Below, in pieces: positions 26,696 to 34,825 of a DNA stretch of 64,000 bases. Positions within the stretch are counted from its first letter, which is position 1. Every line of letters begins with the position of its first letter. The translations under genes were made by a program, and so were the position numbers. This stretch comes from Bacteroidota bacterium. Its GTDB lineage: Bacteria > Bacteroidota > Bacteroidia > CAIKAF01. The notes beneath the pieces are model-generated. The model was given only the letters and a program-made list of their open reading frames with translations, made no database searches and had not been told where the DNA came from. Location: assembly GCA_023432985.1 (NCBI GenBank), contig JAEZEQ010000034.1:1-64000 (forward strand), given 5' to 3'.

Positions 26696-28537
26696 ACCTA
26701 CCATTACAAATGAAGAAGGATATGTATAATTATTTGATTTAGTTTTTTTACTTAATGAAAAAGCTAGGGTAAGAATTCCGACTCTGCCCACAAACATACA
26801 AAGTATTAAAATGGCTTTACCCACACTCGACAAACCCGCGGTTATACCCATTGAAAGACCAACCGTACAATAGGCCGACACCACCTCAAAGCTCAGCTTG
26901 TCTATTGAAATATGCGGGTCAGAAAAGCTTAATCCGATTATACAAGTTAAAATAATGCTTATAGAAAATAGTAAAATCGTATACGCTTTGTTTATGATTT
27001 CTTTAGGTATGGTGCGTTTGAAAACTTGAACATGATTTTTATTTCGTATGGTAGAAAGTGAAGATAGAAATAATGTGGCAAAAGTGGTAGTTTTAATACC
27101 GCCTCCGGTTGATCCGGGTGAAGCTCCGATAAACATAAGGATAATGCTCACCAGGATAAAGGGCGTACTAATAACAGTGAAGTCGACCGTATTGAATCCA
27201 GCTGAACGGGTGGTTACGGATTGAAAAAAAGCTGTAATAATTTTTTGGCTATTGCTTTGATGGCCAAAATCACCTGCATTTTTATACATGGCCGGATTGT
27301 GTAATTCGCCTAAAAAGAAGAAAAGCATACCAAATATAATAAGCGTAAAGGTGGTGTATAAAACAAGTTTACTGCCTACACTGTAAGATTTCCATGGTTT
27401 CTGTATACGTTCGCGTTGGTTGGCAAAGCCAAATACCTCTTTTATGACATGGAAGCCTAATCCCCCTAATATCACCAAAAATGCAATGACCAAATGGGCT
27501 ATATAACTTTCTCCCGGTCCGTTTTTATCGTAAAGTCCGTTCGAAAACAAAGAAAAACCTGCATTATTGAAGGCACTAACCGAATGGAAAAGGGATTGAA
27601 ATATGCGATCGAATACACTATGAAAATGCAGATTGGGACTCCATGTAAAATACAATATAATGGCACCTATAAGCTCTATTCCAAAAGCCAGAATGAATAT
27701 ATCGCGCAATAGTTTTTTGGTATTGCTGAGTGAATCAAAACTCATGAAATTCATGATAATCGCCTGGTGTTTTAGTCCGACCCCACCTTGAGAAAATAAA
27801 ACAAAAAATGAAGTAAAAGATATGATATTCAGTCCCCCCAATTGCATCAGCATCATGAGTACAATTTTTCCTTTAAAGGTAAAATAAGTGGCTGTATCTA
27901 CTACAGTTAGCCCGGTTACACAACTAGCGCTGGTTGAAGTAAATAACGCGCTTAGGAAGGGCATGCCTCCGCCTTGTTGTGTCATTTCGGGCAGCATGAG
28001 TAAGCCCGTTCCGGTTAAAATGAGTAGTATAAAACTGCCTATAAGAAAAGTGGGCGGACTAAGGTTAATACTTCGTATATATTTTGAGCCGCGCACAATT
28101 TCCATCATAGAAAGCCCAAACAATATAATACAACTGGCAGCGATGAACCAGGCATTGAAATCTTCTAAATGAAAGGCGCCTGAAATAATTTCGGTAATGC
28201 TGCTCCCCGAAATAAATCGGTATATGGAATTCAGTAAAATGAGTAATAATACCAGTCCTTCGTATTTGTGGTTATGCAAAAATTTTCGCGGTTCGAAATC
28301 GAAGAAAAATCGCACGAAATAACTAAAAATGAGAATGAAGAAAATGATACGAATGGTGCGTAAAACGAGTAGATTACTATGTGGACTTTGTGGGAATCCG
28401 ATAAAATAAATAATGGTTCCCATGGCCATAATAACCAGGAAAAAACGAAGAATACGCAACCAAAGCAATACCGGGTTTTTCCTCTTATAGATAAACAGGT
28501 TTATGGTTTCTCGGAATTTTTCTATAAAGGGTGTCAC
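26693..28537 (-). CDS. TrkH-family potassium uptake protein
   Basis: A 614-residue inner-membrane transporter subunit with about twelve helices. The pore loops are recognisable: TSTSASCVTGLTVVDTATYF, SAFNNAGFSLFSN, SVTTRSAGFNTVD and SPGSTGGGIKTTTF. The partner TrkA regulator is not in the window. The start is GTG, 3 nt after the heptose kinase stop, so both genes are likely cotranscribed. The first ~70 residues add two extra helices before the usual TrkH core. Confidence 0.9.
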   Translation of the reverse strand: MTPFIEKFRETINLFIYKRKNPVLLWLRILRFFLVIMAMGTIIYFIGFPQSPHSNLLVLRTIRIIFFILIFSYFVRFFFDFEPRKFLHNHKYEGLVLLLILLNSIYRFISGSSITEIISGAFHLEDFNAWFIAASCIILFGLSMMEIVRGSKYIRSINLSPPTFLIGSFILLILTGTGLLMLPEMTQQGGGMPFLSALFTSTSASCVTGLTVVDTATYFTFKGKIVLMMLMQLGGLNIISFTSFFVLFSQGGVGLKHQAIIMNFMSFDSLSNTKKLLRDIFILAFGIELIGAIILYFTWSPNLHFHSVFDRIFQSLFHSVSAFNNAGFSLFSNGLYDKNGPGESYIAHLVIAFLVILGGLGFHVIKEVFGFANQRERIQKPWKSYSVGSKLVLYTTFTLIIFGMLFFFLGELHNPAMYKNAGDFGHQSNSQKIITAFFQSVTTRSAGFNTVDFTVISTPFILVSIILMFIGASPGSTGGGIKTTTFATLFLSSLSTIRNKNHVQVFKRTIPKEIINKAYTILLFSISIILTCIIGLSFSDPHISIDKLSFEVVSAYCTVGLSMGITAGLSSVGKAILILCMFVGRVGILTLAFSLSKKTKSNNYTYPSSFVMVG

Positions 28538-28540
28538 GGT

Positions 28541-29539
28541 TTATCGGCTTAAAAAATAACGCAGTGATTCTTGCAACAAACGTTCTTTATCGATGGGGAT
28601 TACTCCCGGCGATTCGCATACTATACCGGCTGCTAAATTGGCAATTTCGGCCGATTGCAATGGGTCGGCGCCGGAAATTAAAAAGCAGGCCATGCTTGCT
28701 ATAACACTATCTCCCGCACCGGAAACATCAGCCAGTTTACGTACTTCGCTTTTTCTGAAATAATGGGTTTGGGGCGTACTGAAATAAATGCCCGCTTCTG
28801 ATAGGGTACATAAGGTATAGCGGTGATGAAGCGCTTCTCTCAAGAGCGCATCTGCGGCCGGAACTTCATCCGCATTCTGAATGCCGATATTCATCCCTTC
28901 TTTCAACTCTTTTAGATTCGGTTTAAAAACGGTCACCCCTTTATATGCTCTAAAGTTCTTCTTCTTAGGATCTACGAAGCTTGGAATATCTAGGGCATTG
29001 GCTTCTGCTACAATTTCTTCAATTAAATCGGGACTCAATAAACCCTTATCATAATCTTCGAAAATCAATGCATCAATTTTATTTTCCTTCAAGCATTTTC
29101 GAACTTGCAGTAATATTTTCTGCCGGTGTGCTTCGGTGAATTGATTTTGTTCTTCTTCATCAATACGCAACATTTGGTGCATTTGAGCAACCACACGCGT
29201 TTTTGATGTCGTCTTTATATCATTTTCTAAAAATAAACCCGAACAATTCGTTTGTAAAGATTCGAAAATATGAAATAAAGCTTTTCCGTCTTCATCTGCT
29301 CCCAACATACTTATCGGAAATACTCGGGCGCCCAGCGCATGCAAATTCATTAGTACATTCCCCGCTCCGCCCGGTCTATATTCGCTTTTACTTACCTGAA
29401 CCACCGGAACCGGAGCCTCGGGCGAAATACGTTCTACTTTGCCATAAATATATTTATCGATCATGAAATCACCGATCAAAAGTATATTCTTTTCAGTAAT
29501 ACGCTGAAACCATAATCGTATATCCGATTCGGAAATCAT
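28541..29539 (-). CDS. heptose-7-phosphate 1-kinase (HldA / RfaE1 type)
   Basis: A 332-residue PfkB-family sugar kinase that converts D-glycero-manno-heptose 7-phosphate to the 1,7-bisphosphate for lipopolysaccharide core. Motifs: GDFMIDKYIYGKVERISPEAPVPVV near the N-terminus, RPGGAGNVLMNL, and the catalytic DVSGAGDSV. It lacks the nucleotidyltransferase half of E. coli HldE, so it is a monofunctional kinase. The first ~15 residues (MISESDIRLWFQRIT) match Bacteroidota homologues. Confidence 0.9.
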   Translation of the reverse strand: MISESDIRLWFQRITEKNILLIGDFMIDKYIYGKVERISPEAPVPVVQVSKSEYRPGGAGNVLMNLHALGARVFPISMLGADEDGKALFHIFESLQTNCSGLFLENDIKTTSKTRVVAQMHQMLRIDEEEQNQFTEAHRQKILLQVRKCLKENKIDALIFEDYDKGLLSPDLIEEIVAEANALDIPSFVDPKKKNFRAYKGVTVFKPNLKELKEGMNIGIQNADEVPAADALLREALHHRYTLCTLSEAGIYFSTPQTHYFRKSEVRKLADVSGAGDSVIASMACFLISGADPLQSAEIANLAAGIVCESPGVIPIDKERLLQESLRYFLSR

Positions 29540-29683
29540 AACACTTTAGAAATTTTATACAATGTTAGTAATTAATACCCATTCTTCTTCGATTCGGGCT
29601 AAATTTCTGCTATTTGCGCTGCTAAACCTTTTTTACATTCCATTTTTCGTATATAAAAGAAGTAAATTTGCATCCTTTTCTTG

Positions 29684-29691
29684 TATATTTG
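29684..29691 (+). promoter_or_regulatory. -7 box TATATTTG for the RidA gene
   Basis: This is a perfect TAnnTTTG match only 4 nt before the ATG at 29696. Transcription would start at or next to the start codon. Confidence 0.6.
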
Positions 29692-29695
29692 TGGA

Positions 29696-30109
29696 ATGAG
29701 TACAAGTATACATGCCAGTAAAGCTCCGGAGCCGGTAGGCCATTATCCGCACGCCAAAAAAGTGGGTAATTTATTGTTTTTATCGGGTGTTGGTCCCCGC
29801 GAAAGAGGCAGCAAGAAAATTCCGGGGGTGGAATTGGATACGGCCGGAAATATAATCTCCTACGATATAGCCGTTCAATGCCGCAGCGTTTTCGAAAATG
29901 TTCGTTCTATAGTAGAGGAATCAGGTAGTTCCTGGGAAAATATTGTGGATGTTACCGTATTTCTTACCAATATGAAAGATGATTTTGCTATCTATAATAA
30001 GCTTTGGGCCGAATATTTTTCCGATAATCCGCCCTGTCGAACAACTATAGAAATTAAATCATTACCAACGCCTATTGCGATCGAATTAAAAGTTATTGCT
30101 ACGATATGA
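29696..30109 (+). CDS. RidA-family reactive-imine deaminase-like protein
   Basis: A 137-residue RidA/YjgF-fold protein. The order LLFLSGVGP, DIAVQCRSVFENVRSIVEESG, VDVTVFLTNMKDDFAIYNKLWAEYF and PCRTTIEIKSLPTP fits the family; the Arg of the PCRTT motif is the residue that binds substrate carboxylate in active members. The substrate may be an imine or an aminomuconate-like compound. The ATG at 29696 is preferred over 29681 because the promoter box lies between them. It overlaps the rhodanese gene in ATGA. Confidence 0.88.
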   Translation: MSTSIHASKAPEPVGHYPHAKKVGNLLFLSGVGPRERGSKKIPGVELDTAGNIISYDIAVQCRSVFENVRSIVEESGSSWENIVDVTVFLTNMKDDFAIYNKLWAEYFSDNPPCRTTIEIKSLPTPIAIELKVIATI

Positions 30110-30483
30110 AAAGTCTGATTTTTTCCGTTTTTATCTTGTTTGGAGCCTCTGTTTCTTTTGCTCAGAAGAATGTCTCCGCTTCCGATTTTCAATCTTATTT
30201 ACAAAAAGAAAAGAGCGAACTTCTTGTCGATGTACGTCAAAAATGGGAATTCGAACAAGGCTATATTGAAGAAGCAAAAAATATTGATTTCTTATCCGAT
30301 GATTTTTTAAATGCTTTTCAGGATATTCCGAAAAACACGCCCATTTTTGTTTACTGTGCTTCAGGGGGCAGAAGTGGGGAAGCGGCACAATTGCTTCATA
30401 AATCCGGATTTTTGCATGTATATAATTTGACCGGAGGCATTCGGGCATGGAGCCAACAGGGTTTAGGCATTAAAAAGCCCTAA
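30106..30483 (+). CDS. exported rhodanese-like protein
   Basis: A 125-residue protein with a signal peptide (1-19, VSFAQ) and one rhodanese domain. The active-site Cys lies in VYCASGGRSGEAA, so sulfur transfer is chemically possible. The periplasmic location suggests roles in redox or thiol chemistry rather than cytoplasmic sulfur trafficking. The start overlaps the RidA stop by 4 nt. Its stop overlaps the stop of the facing Smr gene. Confidence 0.85.
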   Translation: MKSLIFSVFILFGASVSFAQKNVSASDFQSYLQKEKSELLVDVRQKWEFEQGYIEEAKNIDFLSDDFLNAFQDIPKNTPIFVYCASGGRSGEAAQLLHKSGFLHVYNLTGGIRAWSQQGLGIKKP

Positions 30484-31271
30484 TATCTGATTTCGACCAA
30501 AGTGGCACCATTGCCATATCTTTTTCTGTCGGCATCCGTAAAATAAGTCTGCGGATATGCAGCCAGAATGGAACGAATTTCGGCGCGTAAAATACCTTCT
30601 CCTACACCGTGAATGACCACAAATTTACGCTGCTTTCCGGCAATAAATTCCTCGAGTTTTATGTGGAATAAGCGCAATTGATATTGCAGTCTCTCATCCA
30701 CGTTTAAGCGTAAAAATTCGGCTTTTTGATCGTCGATATGCAGGTCTATTTCGGGTATGTACTCCCGTTTTGCAGACATTTTTTTCTTGTTTTCGGGCTT
30801 TAAATCAACAGCCTTAATGGGAATTTGAGCCGGAATAGGTGAGCCGGATTTCTCTTTTTTTATGGTTTTTTTATTCGGATTTTGCCATGTGTCTAAATCC
30901 AAATTCCTTTTTTCTTCTTCATATTTCGAAGCAATTAAATCGCTTGCTTTCTTGGCTTGAAGCTCGGCGGCCAAATCTTTTGCTTTCGTTTTTTCCTTTT
31001 TTATTTTGGGCTTACCGGTTTGACTCCAATCGGGTTCTGAGGATTGGACCTGGGTCTCGATTTTCCTGACAGGCGCTTGATCGCTCTCTTTTCTGAAAAC
31101 AGGAAGAGAGGCGAAAGGATTGAATAAAGGCACAATTTCTTTTTTATGCACTTTCATTTCAATGCCTTCATCGGCAAGAAGTAGATAAAAGCCATTGGGG
31201 AGTATCTCTAATATAAGCCCTCCGCCTTCAAAGTCGGTGAATTTTACCTTTTGCCCTTTTTTGAAACTCAT
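30480..31271 (-). CDS. DUF2027/Smr-domain protein
   Basis: A 263-residue protein. An N-terminal DUF2027-like beta domain (FKKGQKVKFTDFEGGGLI) is followed by a Lys-rich low-complexity linker at ~75-170. The C-terminal Smr domain has IPEIDLHIDDQKAEFLRLN and VVIHGVGEGILRAEIRSIL. Smr domains have nicking endonuclease activity and act on DNA or on collided ribosomes. This Bacteroidota arrangement differs from MutS2, which carries its Smr on an ATPase. It overlaps the upstream phosphohexomutase by 4 nt. Confidence 0.82.
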   Translation of the reverse strand: MSFKKGQKVKFTDFEGGGLILEILPNGFYLLLADEGIEMKVHKKEIVPLFNPFASLPVFRKESDQAPVRKIETQVQSSEPDWSQTGKPKIKKEKTKAKDLAAELQAKKASDLIASKYEEEKRNLDLDTWQNPNKKTIKKEKSGSPIPAQIPIKAVDLKPENKKKMSAKREYIPEIDLHIDDQKAEFLRLNVDERLQYQLRLFHIKLEEFIAGKQRKFVVIHGVGEGILRAEIRSILAAYPQTYFTDADRKRYGNGATLVEIRY

Positions 31272-32668
31272 AAGGCCATAACGTCGTTAACGGCGGCATC
31301 CAAAAATTTCTTCAATTCGGCCTCATTGGCTGCTTCTGCATAAACTCGCACCACCGGCTCTGTACCCGAAGCTCTGATCATAAGCCAATTCCCATTTTCG
31401 AAATGGTATTTGAATCCGTCCACAGTCTCTTTTCTTTGAATATGCATTCCGGCTATATGTTCTATTTTATCGGTTTTACAGGCTTCCAGTATGCGTTGTT
31501 TTTGCTCTTCGCTCAAGTGTAAATCGGCACGATCGTATGCAAATGAACCGGTAATTTCATATACTTCTTTGATGAGCTCTTCCAGGGATTTACCGCTTTT
31601 GGCCATAAATTCCCAGATTATTAATCCCATCCATATCCCGTCTCTTTCCGGTATATGTCCCTTTACAGCTATACCGCCACTCTCTTCACCACCCAATAAA
31701 ATATCTTCATGAAGAAAATAGCCGGCTATATATTTAAACCCGATTTTTACGGTTTCTTGTTCCAAGCCGTAATGCGCGCACATTTTCTTAATTTTATCGG
31801 TTACCGAAAAGGCAGTAATTACTTTCCCTTTATAGGCTTTGTACTTCACCAAATAATGAATCAAAAGCAAGATTATATGGTGTGAGTCAACAAAATTTCC
31901 TTTGGAATCGAATAAGCCGATTCGGTCTGCATCTCCATCCGTTGCAAGTCCGCATGCCATATTTCCATGCCTGCGTATATGTTGTTGAAAGGCCTTTAAA
32001 TTTTTCAGAATGGGTTCGGGTGCTATTCCCTCAAAACCCGGATTTAGGGTGCAATGTAAACGTTCGATTTCCGGAAAGAGTGTATTCATTACCCCTTGTC
32101 CCGCTCCGTACATAGCATCATATCCGAATAATAATCCCGAATTTTTAATGGCATCGAGGTCGAAATTTGCTTTGATTTTGTCTATATATAATTGTTCGAA
32201 ATCTTCTTTTTTGCAAAGAGGATGATTCTGTAAATCTATTAGCGCAATATCATCAATGCTGTCGGGAATCAGGGCTTCAATAGCCTCCAATTCGTCGGGC
32301 AATACCGGTCCGCCATAGGCTCCTTTCAATTTATATCCGTTATAAGAAGGCGGATTATGACTGGCGGTAATGATAACGCCCATAGAGGCTTTATGTTCAA
32401 GCGTAGCAAGAGAAATCATAGGGGTAGACACAAAGTTCTCGGCATATAAAACCCTAAAGCCTTGCGAGGCAAAAACGGAGGCGGCTTGTTGCATAAAAAG
32501 TGCACCGCCAAAACGGCAATCGTGCCCAATAACTATAGTTCCGGCTTTGCCTTCTTTCTGTTTTAGATACAAAGCAACGCCCATAGAAATACGAGCTACA
32601 TTTACTGTGGTAAACTCTTTGGCAATAATAGCTCTCCAACCGTCGGTTCCAAATTTAATTTTATGCAT
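31268..32668 (-). CDS. phosphoglucomutase / phosphomannomutase family protein
   Basis: A 466-residue alpha-D-phosphohexomutase. The catalytic serine lies in the ITASHNPPSYNGYKLK loop, the metal-binding loop reads GDADRIG, the sugar loop EESGG, and the phosphate loop RASGTEPVVRVY. Substrate preference (glucose or mannose phosphate) cannot be decided. The start MHKIKFGTDGWRA at 32668 puts FGTDGWR at its normal N-terminal place; the frame runs 17 codons further upstream without homology. An imperfect box TACATTCG lies upstream at 32685-32692. Confidence 0.93.
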   Translation of the reverse strand: MHKIKFGTDGWRAIIAKEFTTVNVARISMGVALYLKQKEGKAGTIVIGHDCRFGGALFMQQAASVFASQGFRVLYAENFVSTPMISLATLEHKASMGVIITASHNPPSYNGYKLKGAYGGPVLPDELEAIEALIPDSIDDIALIDLQNHPLCKKEDFEQLYIDKIKANFDLDAIKNSGLLFGYDAMYGAGQGVMNTLFPEIERLHCTLNPGFEGIAPEPILKNLKAFQQHIRRHGNMACGLATDGDADRIGLFDSKGNFVDSHHIILLLIHYLVKYKAYKGKVITAFSVTDKIKKMCAHYGLEQETVKIGFKYIAGYFLHEDILLGGEESGGIAVKGHIPERDGIWMGLIIWEFMAKSGKSLEELIKEVYEITGSFAYDRADLHLSEEQKQRILEACKTDKIEHIAGMHIQRKETVDGFKYHFENGNWLMIRASGTEPVVRVYAEAANEAELKKFLDAAVNDVMAL

Positions 32669-32739
32669 GCACTTGAAAATTTTGATTGCGAATGTACGAT
32701 ATTTGCAAGGAATAAACATATATCAAGCCCTATTTTCAA

Positions 32740-33390
32740 ATGATTTATATCAATATACATACGCATTTTAAACCCGAATCGGATGATATTTGGGTTATAC
32801 GAAATGCATATTTGAAAAGTGTGGGAAAAAGCGCTATCCCATATGCCGTTTCGAATGGTTTACACCCGTGGTTTATTGAGAAATATCCCCATTTTCATGC
32901 GCAGGAATTGGAGCAAATTCTGCGCAATAATGCGGCCGTTGCTGTGGGCGAATGCGGGCTGGATCGCATAAAAGGACCGGATAAACTTTTGCAAGAAAAG
33001 GTGTTTATGCAACATTTGTATGTGGCAGAGAAAATGAAATTGCCTCTGATCATACATTGTGTGCGCATGTATGATGCCTTGTATGACTTGGTCCGAAATA
33101 CGCAGAGCAGGCTTATTCTTCACGGATATTCCGCATCTCTTGTGCAAACTCAAAGAATGTTGAATGTGCCGCATCTGTATTTTTCGATAGGTATCCGCGA
33201 ATGGAAACGCATGGGGCTGGAACAAAAGAAAGCCTTGCCCATTGAAAGATTGTTTTTGGAAAATGACGGAATACGCATGGATTTTAAAGCCTTATATGCC
33301 GATTGTGCTGCTTTTTATGGCTATAGCTTAGAAAAATTTGCCGAACAATTGTTTCGAAATGCGTCCATTATCGATTGGAAAAGGAAATAG
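32740..33390 (+). CDS. TatD-family metal-dependent hydrolase
   Basis: A 216-residue amidohydrolase-fold protein with the metal-site sequence NIHTHF at the start, GLHPWF, AVGECGLDRI, LIIHCVRMYD and LHGYSAS. These cover the HxH, Glu and two His ligands of TatD enzymes; the last Asp appears as LENDG. It is shorter than E. coli TatD (260). It is a likely DNase or phosphodiesterase. Divergent from the phosphohexomutase gene. Confidence 0.85.
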   Translation: MIYINIHTHFKPESDDIWVIRNAYLKSVGKSAIPYAVSNGLHPWFIEKYPHFHAQELEQILRNNAAVAVGECGLDRIKGPDKLLQEKVFMQHLYVAEKMKLPLIIHCVRMYDALYDLVRNTQSRLILHGYSASLVQTQRMLNVPHLYFSIGIREWKRMGLEQKKALPIERLFLENDGIRMDFKALYADCAAFYGYSLEKFAEQLFRNASIIDWKRK

Positions 33391-33391
33391 A

Positions 33392-33422
33392 TTTGGAAAA
33401 CAGAAATTGGGACTTATTTTTG
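33392..33422 (+). promoter_or_regulatory. full promoter TTTG-19 nt-TATTTTTG for tcdA
   Basis: The -33 box TTTG (33392-33395) and the -7 box TATTTTTG (33415-33422) are both perfect and are 19 nt apart. This is the canonical Bacteroidota housekeeping promoter, and the best example in the window. Confidence 0.75.
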
Positions 33423-33435
33423 CCGAAAAAATGAG

Positions 33436-34161
33436 ATGAGTCAGATTCAACCCTGGATGGGAAGAACCCAACTTTTATTGGGTGAGCATGCATTGGAAAA
33501 GCTGATCGACGCACATGTAATGGTTGTGGGTTTGGGCGGCGTTGGTGGTATTTGCGCCGAAATGATTGCCCGAGCCGGCGTGGGACGAATGAGCATTGTG
33601 GATGCCGATAGCGTCGAAGAAAGCAATCGCAATCGCCAGATTGTGGCTTTAAAAAGTAATGATGGTCGACTTAAAGCTGAAATTTTAGCCGAACGAATTC
33701 GGGATATTAATCCCAATATTGAGCTCAATGTTTATCCCGAATATATACGCAATCAGAGAGTGGACGAGTTGTTGGACAGTGCCCGATACGATTATGTGGT
33801 GGATTGTATTGACACGCTTTCGCCTAAAGTGTTTTTGATTAAAGGATGTGTAGACAGAAATATTCCCATTGTCAGCAGTATGGGAGCAGGCGGGAAAGTA
33901 GATCCGGCCTTGGTTCAATCGGTAGATGTTTCCGAAACCTATAATTGTCAGTTGGCTTTTTATGTGCGTAAACGACTGCGTCGTATGGGCATCCATAAAG
34001 GGGTGAAGGTAATTTGGTCTCCCGAAGAAATCGATGCATCGAGAGTAGTTGTTGTGGATTCAGGTCCTAAAAAATCTATTATCGGAACCATGAGTTATAT
34101 CCCCGCTACCTTTGGCATACATGCCGCAAGCGTAGTGATTCGAGATTTATATATGCGATAA
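33436..34161 (+). CDS. tcdA: tRNA threonylcarbamoyladenosine dehydratase TcdA
   Basis: A 241-residue ThiF/E1-like protein that cyclises t6A37 of tRNA to ct6A. The nucleotide site is VVGLGGVGGICAEMIARAGVG (residues 30-50), followed by VDADSVEESNRNRQI and DYVVDCIDTLSPK. Length and text fit TcdA rather than MoeB or ThiF. A perfect promoter precedes it by 13 nt and a strong terminator follows. Confidence 0.92.
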   Translation: MSQIQPWMGRTQLLLGEHALEKLIDAHVMVVGLGGVGGICAEMIARAGVGRMSIVDADSVEESNRNRQIVALKSNDGRLKAEILAERIRDINPNIELNVYPEYIRNQRVDELLDSARYDYVVDCIDTLSPKVFLIKGCVDRNIPIVSSMGAGGKVDPALVQSVDVSETYNCQLAFYVRKRLRRMGIHKGVKVIWSPEEIDASRVVVVDSGPKKSIIGTMSYIPATFGIHAASVVIRDLYMR

Positions 34162-34192
34162 AAAAAAGAGTAGTGAAAACTACTCTTTTTTT
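34161..34192. terminator. bidirectional terminator after tcdA
   Basis: A 14-bp perfect stem (7 A, then GAGTAGT, and its complement) closes a GAAA loop; A- and T-runs allow termination from both sides. It overlaps the tcdA stop codon. Confidence 0.85.
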
Positions 34193-34219
34193 ATATGCGT
34201 TATGAAATGAGACTATGTA

Positions 34220-34642
34220 TTAGTTTACAATCAAGTTTACAAATTCCATTTTGCTCAAATCCGGATTGTAGTTTTTTTCGTTTTCGTAACGAATAAATAC
34301 TTTTAATTTGTCATCCAGATTGTCGCATGATGCCTCGATAGAAGCATTTGGAGCTATAGTGAATTTTTGATCGTATTCGTTGTTGTTGCATGTAGCACAA
34401 TTGGTCGTTCCATAATATAAGCCATAACGGAATGAAACATTTTTTACTGTGCCTGTTGTGTTTTCGATTTTTAATAAATTGTTTTTCATTTGTACACCAC
34501 TGAAATCGATTGTACAAACGGCTTCTTTAGCATAAATATTAATGCCGTTTTTAGATTGAACTAATTTCCAGTCGCCATTGCTTTGTGCAAATACTCCGGC
34601 CGATAAAAGTAGAAATGAAATTGTAGTTAATATTGTTTTCAT
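34220..34642 (-). CDS. small exported protein of unknown function
   Basis: A 140-residue protein with a clear signal peptide (residues 1-19, AGVFAQ). The mature part is beta-rich (GDWKLVQSKNGINIYAKEA) and contains a central TTNCATCNNNEYDQ segment with a CxxC pair plus two further cysteines, so disulfides are likely. No family is recognised. It has its own promoter box (TATCTTTG) and shares only a terminator with tcdA. Confidence 0.75.
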   Translation of the reverse strand: MKTILTTISFLLLSAGVFAQSNGDWKLVQSKNGINIYAKEAVCTIDFSGVQMKNNLLKIENTTGTVKNVSFRYGLYYGTTNCATCNNNEYDQKFTIAPNASIEASCDNLDDKLKVFIRYENEKNYNPDLSKMEFVNLIVN

Positions 34643-34656
34643 GCTTATTTTTTTTT

Positions 34657-34664
34657 CAAAGATA
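34657..34664 (-). promoter_or_regulatory. -7 box TATCTTTG for the small exported protein
   Basis: This is a perfect TAnnTTTG match 14 nt before the ATG. Confidence 0.55.
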
Positions 34665-34801
34665 CAAATTAAATTAACATTTTTTCAGATTTAACGAATT
34701 TAATGGCAAATTGGTTACATTTTTTTTAATCTGCAAATTTCTGTTGTTTAATTAGGCATAAATTAACGTAGGAAAATATTGGGAAATGGTCAAAGTAATT
34801 C

Positions 34802-34809
34802 TATTTTTG
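34802..34809 (+). promoter_or_regulatory. -7 box TATTTTTG for the DoxX-family gene
   Basis: This is a perfect TAnnTTTG match 16 nt before the ATG, with an ATTG 20 nt upstream of it as a possible -33 box. Confidence 0.55.
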
Positions 34810-34825
34810 GGCAAACAGAAATGCT

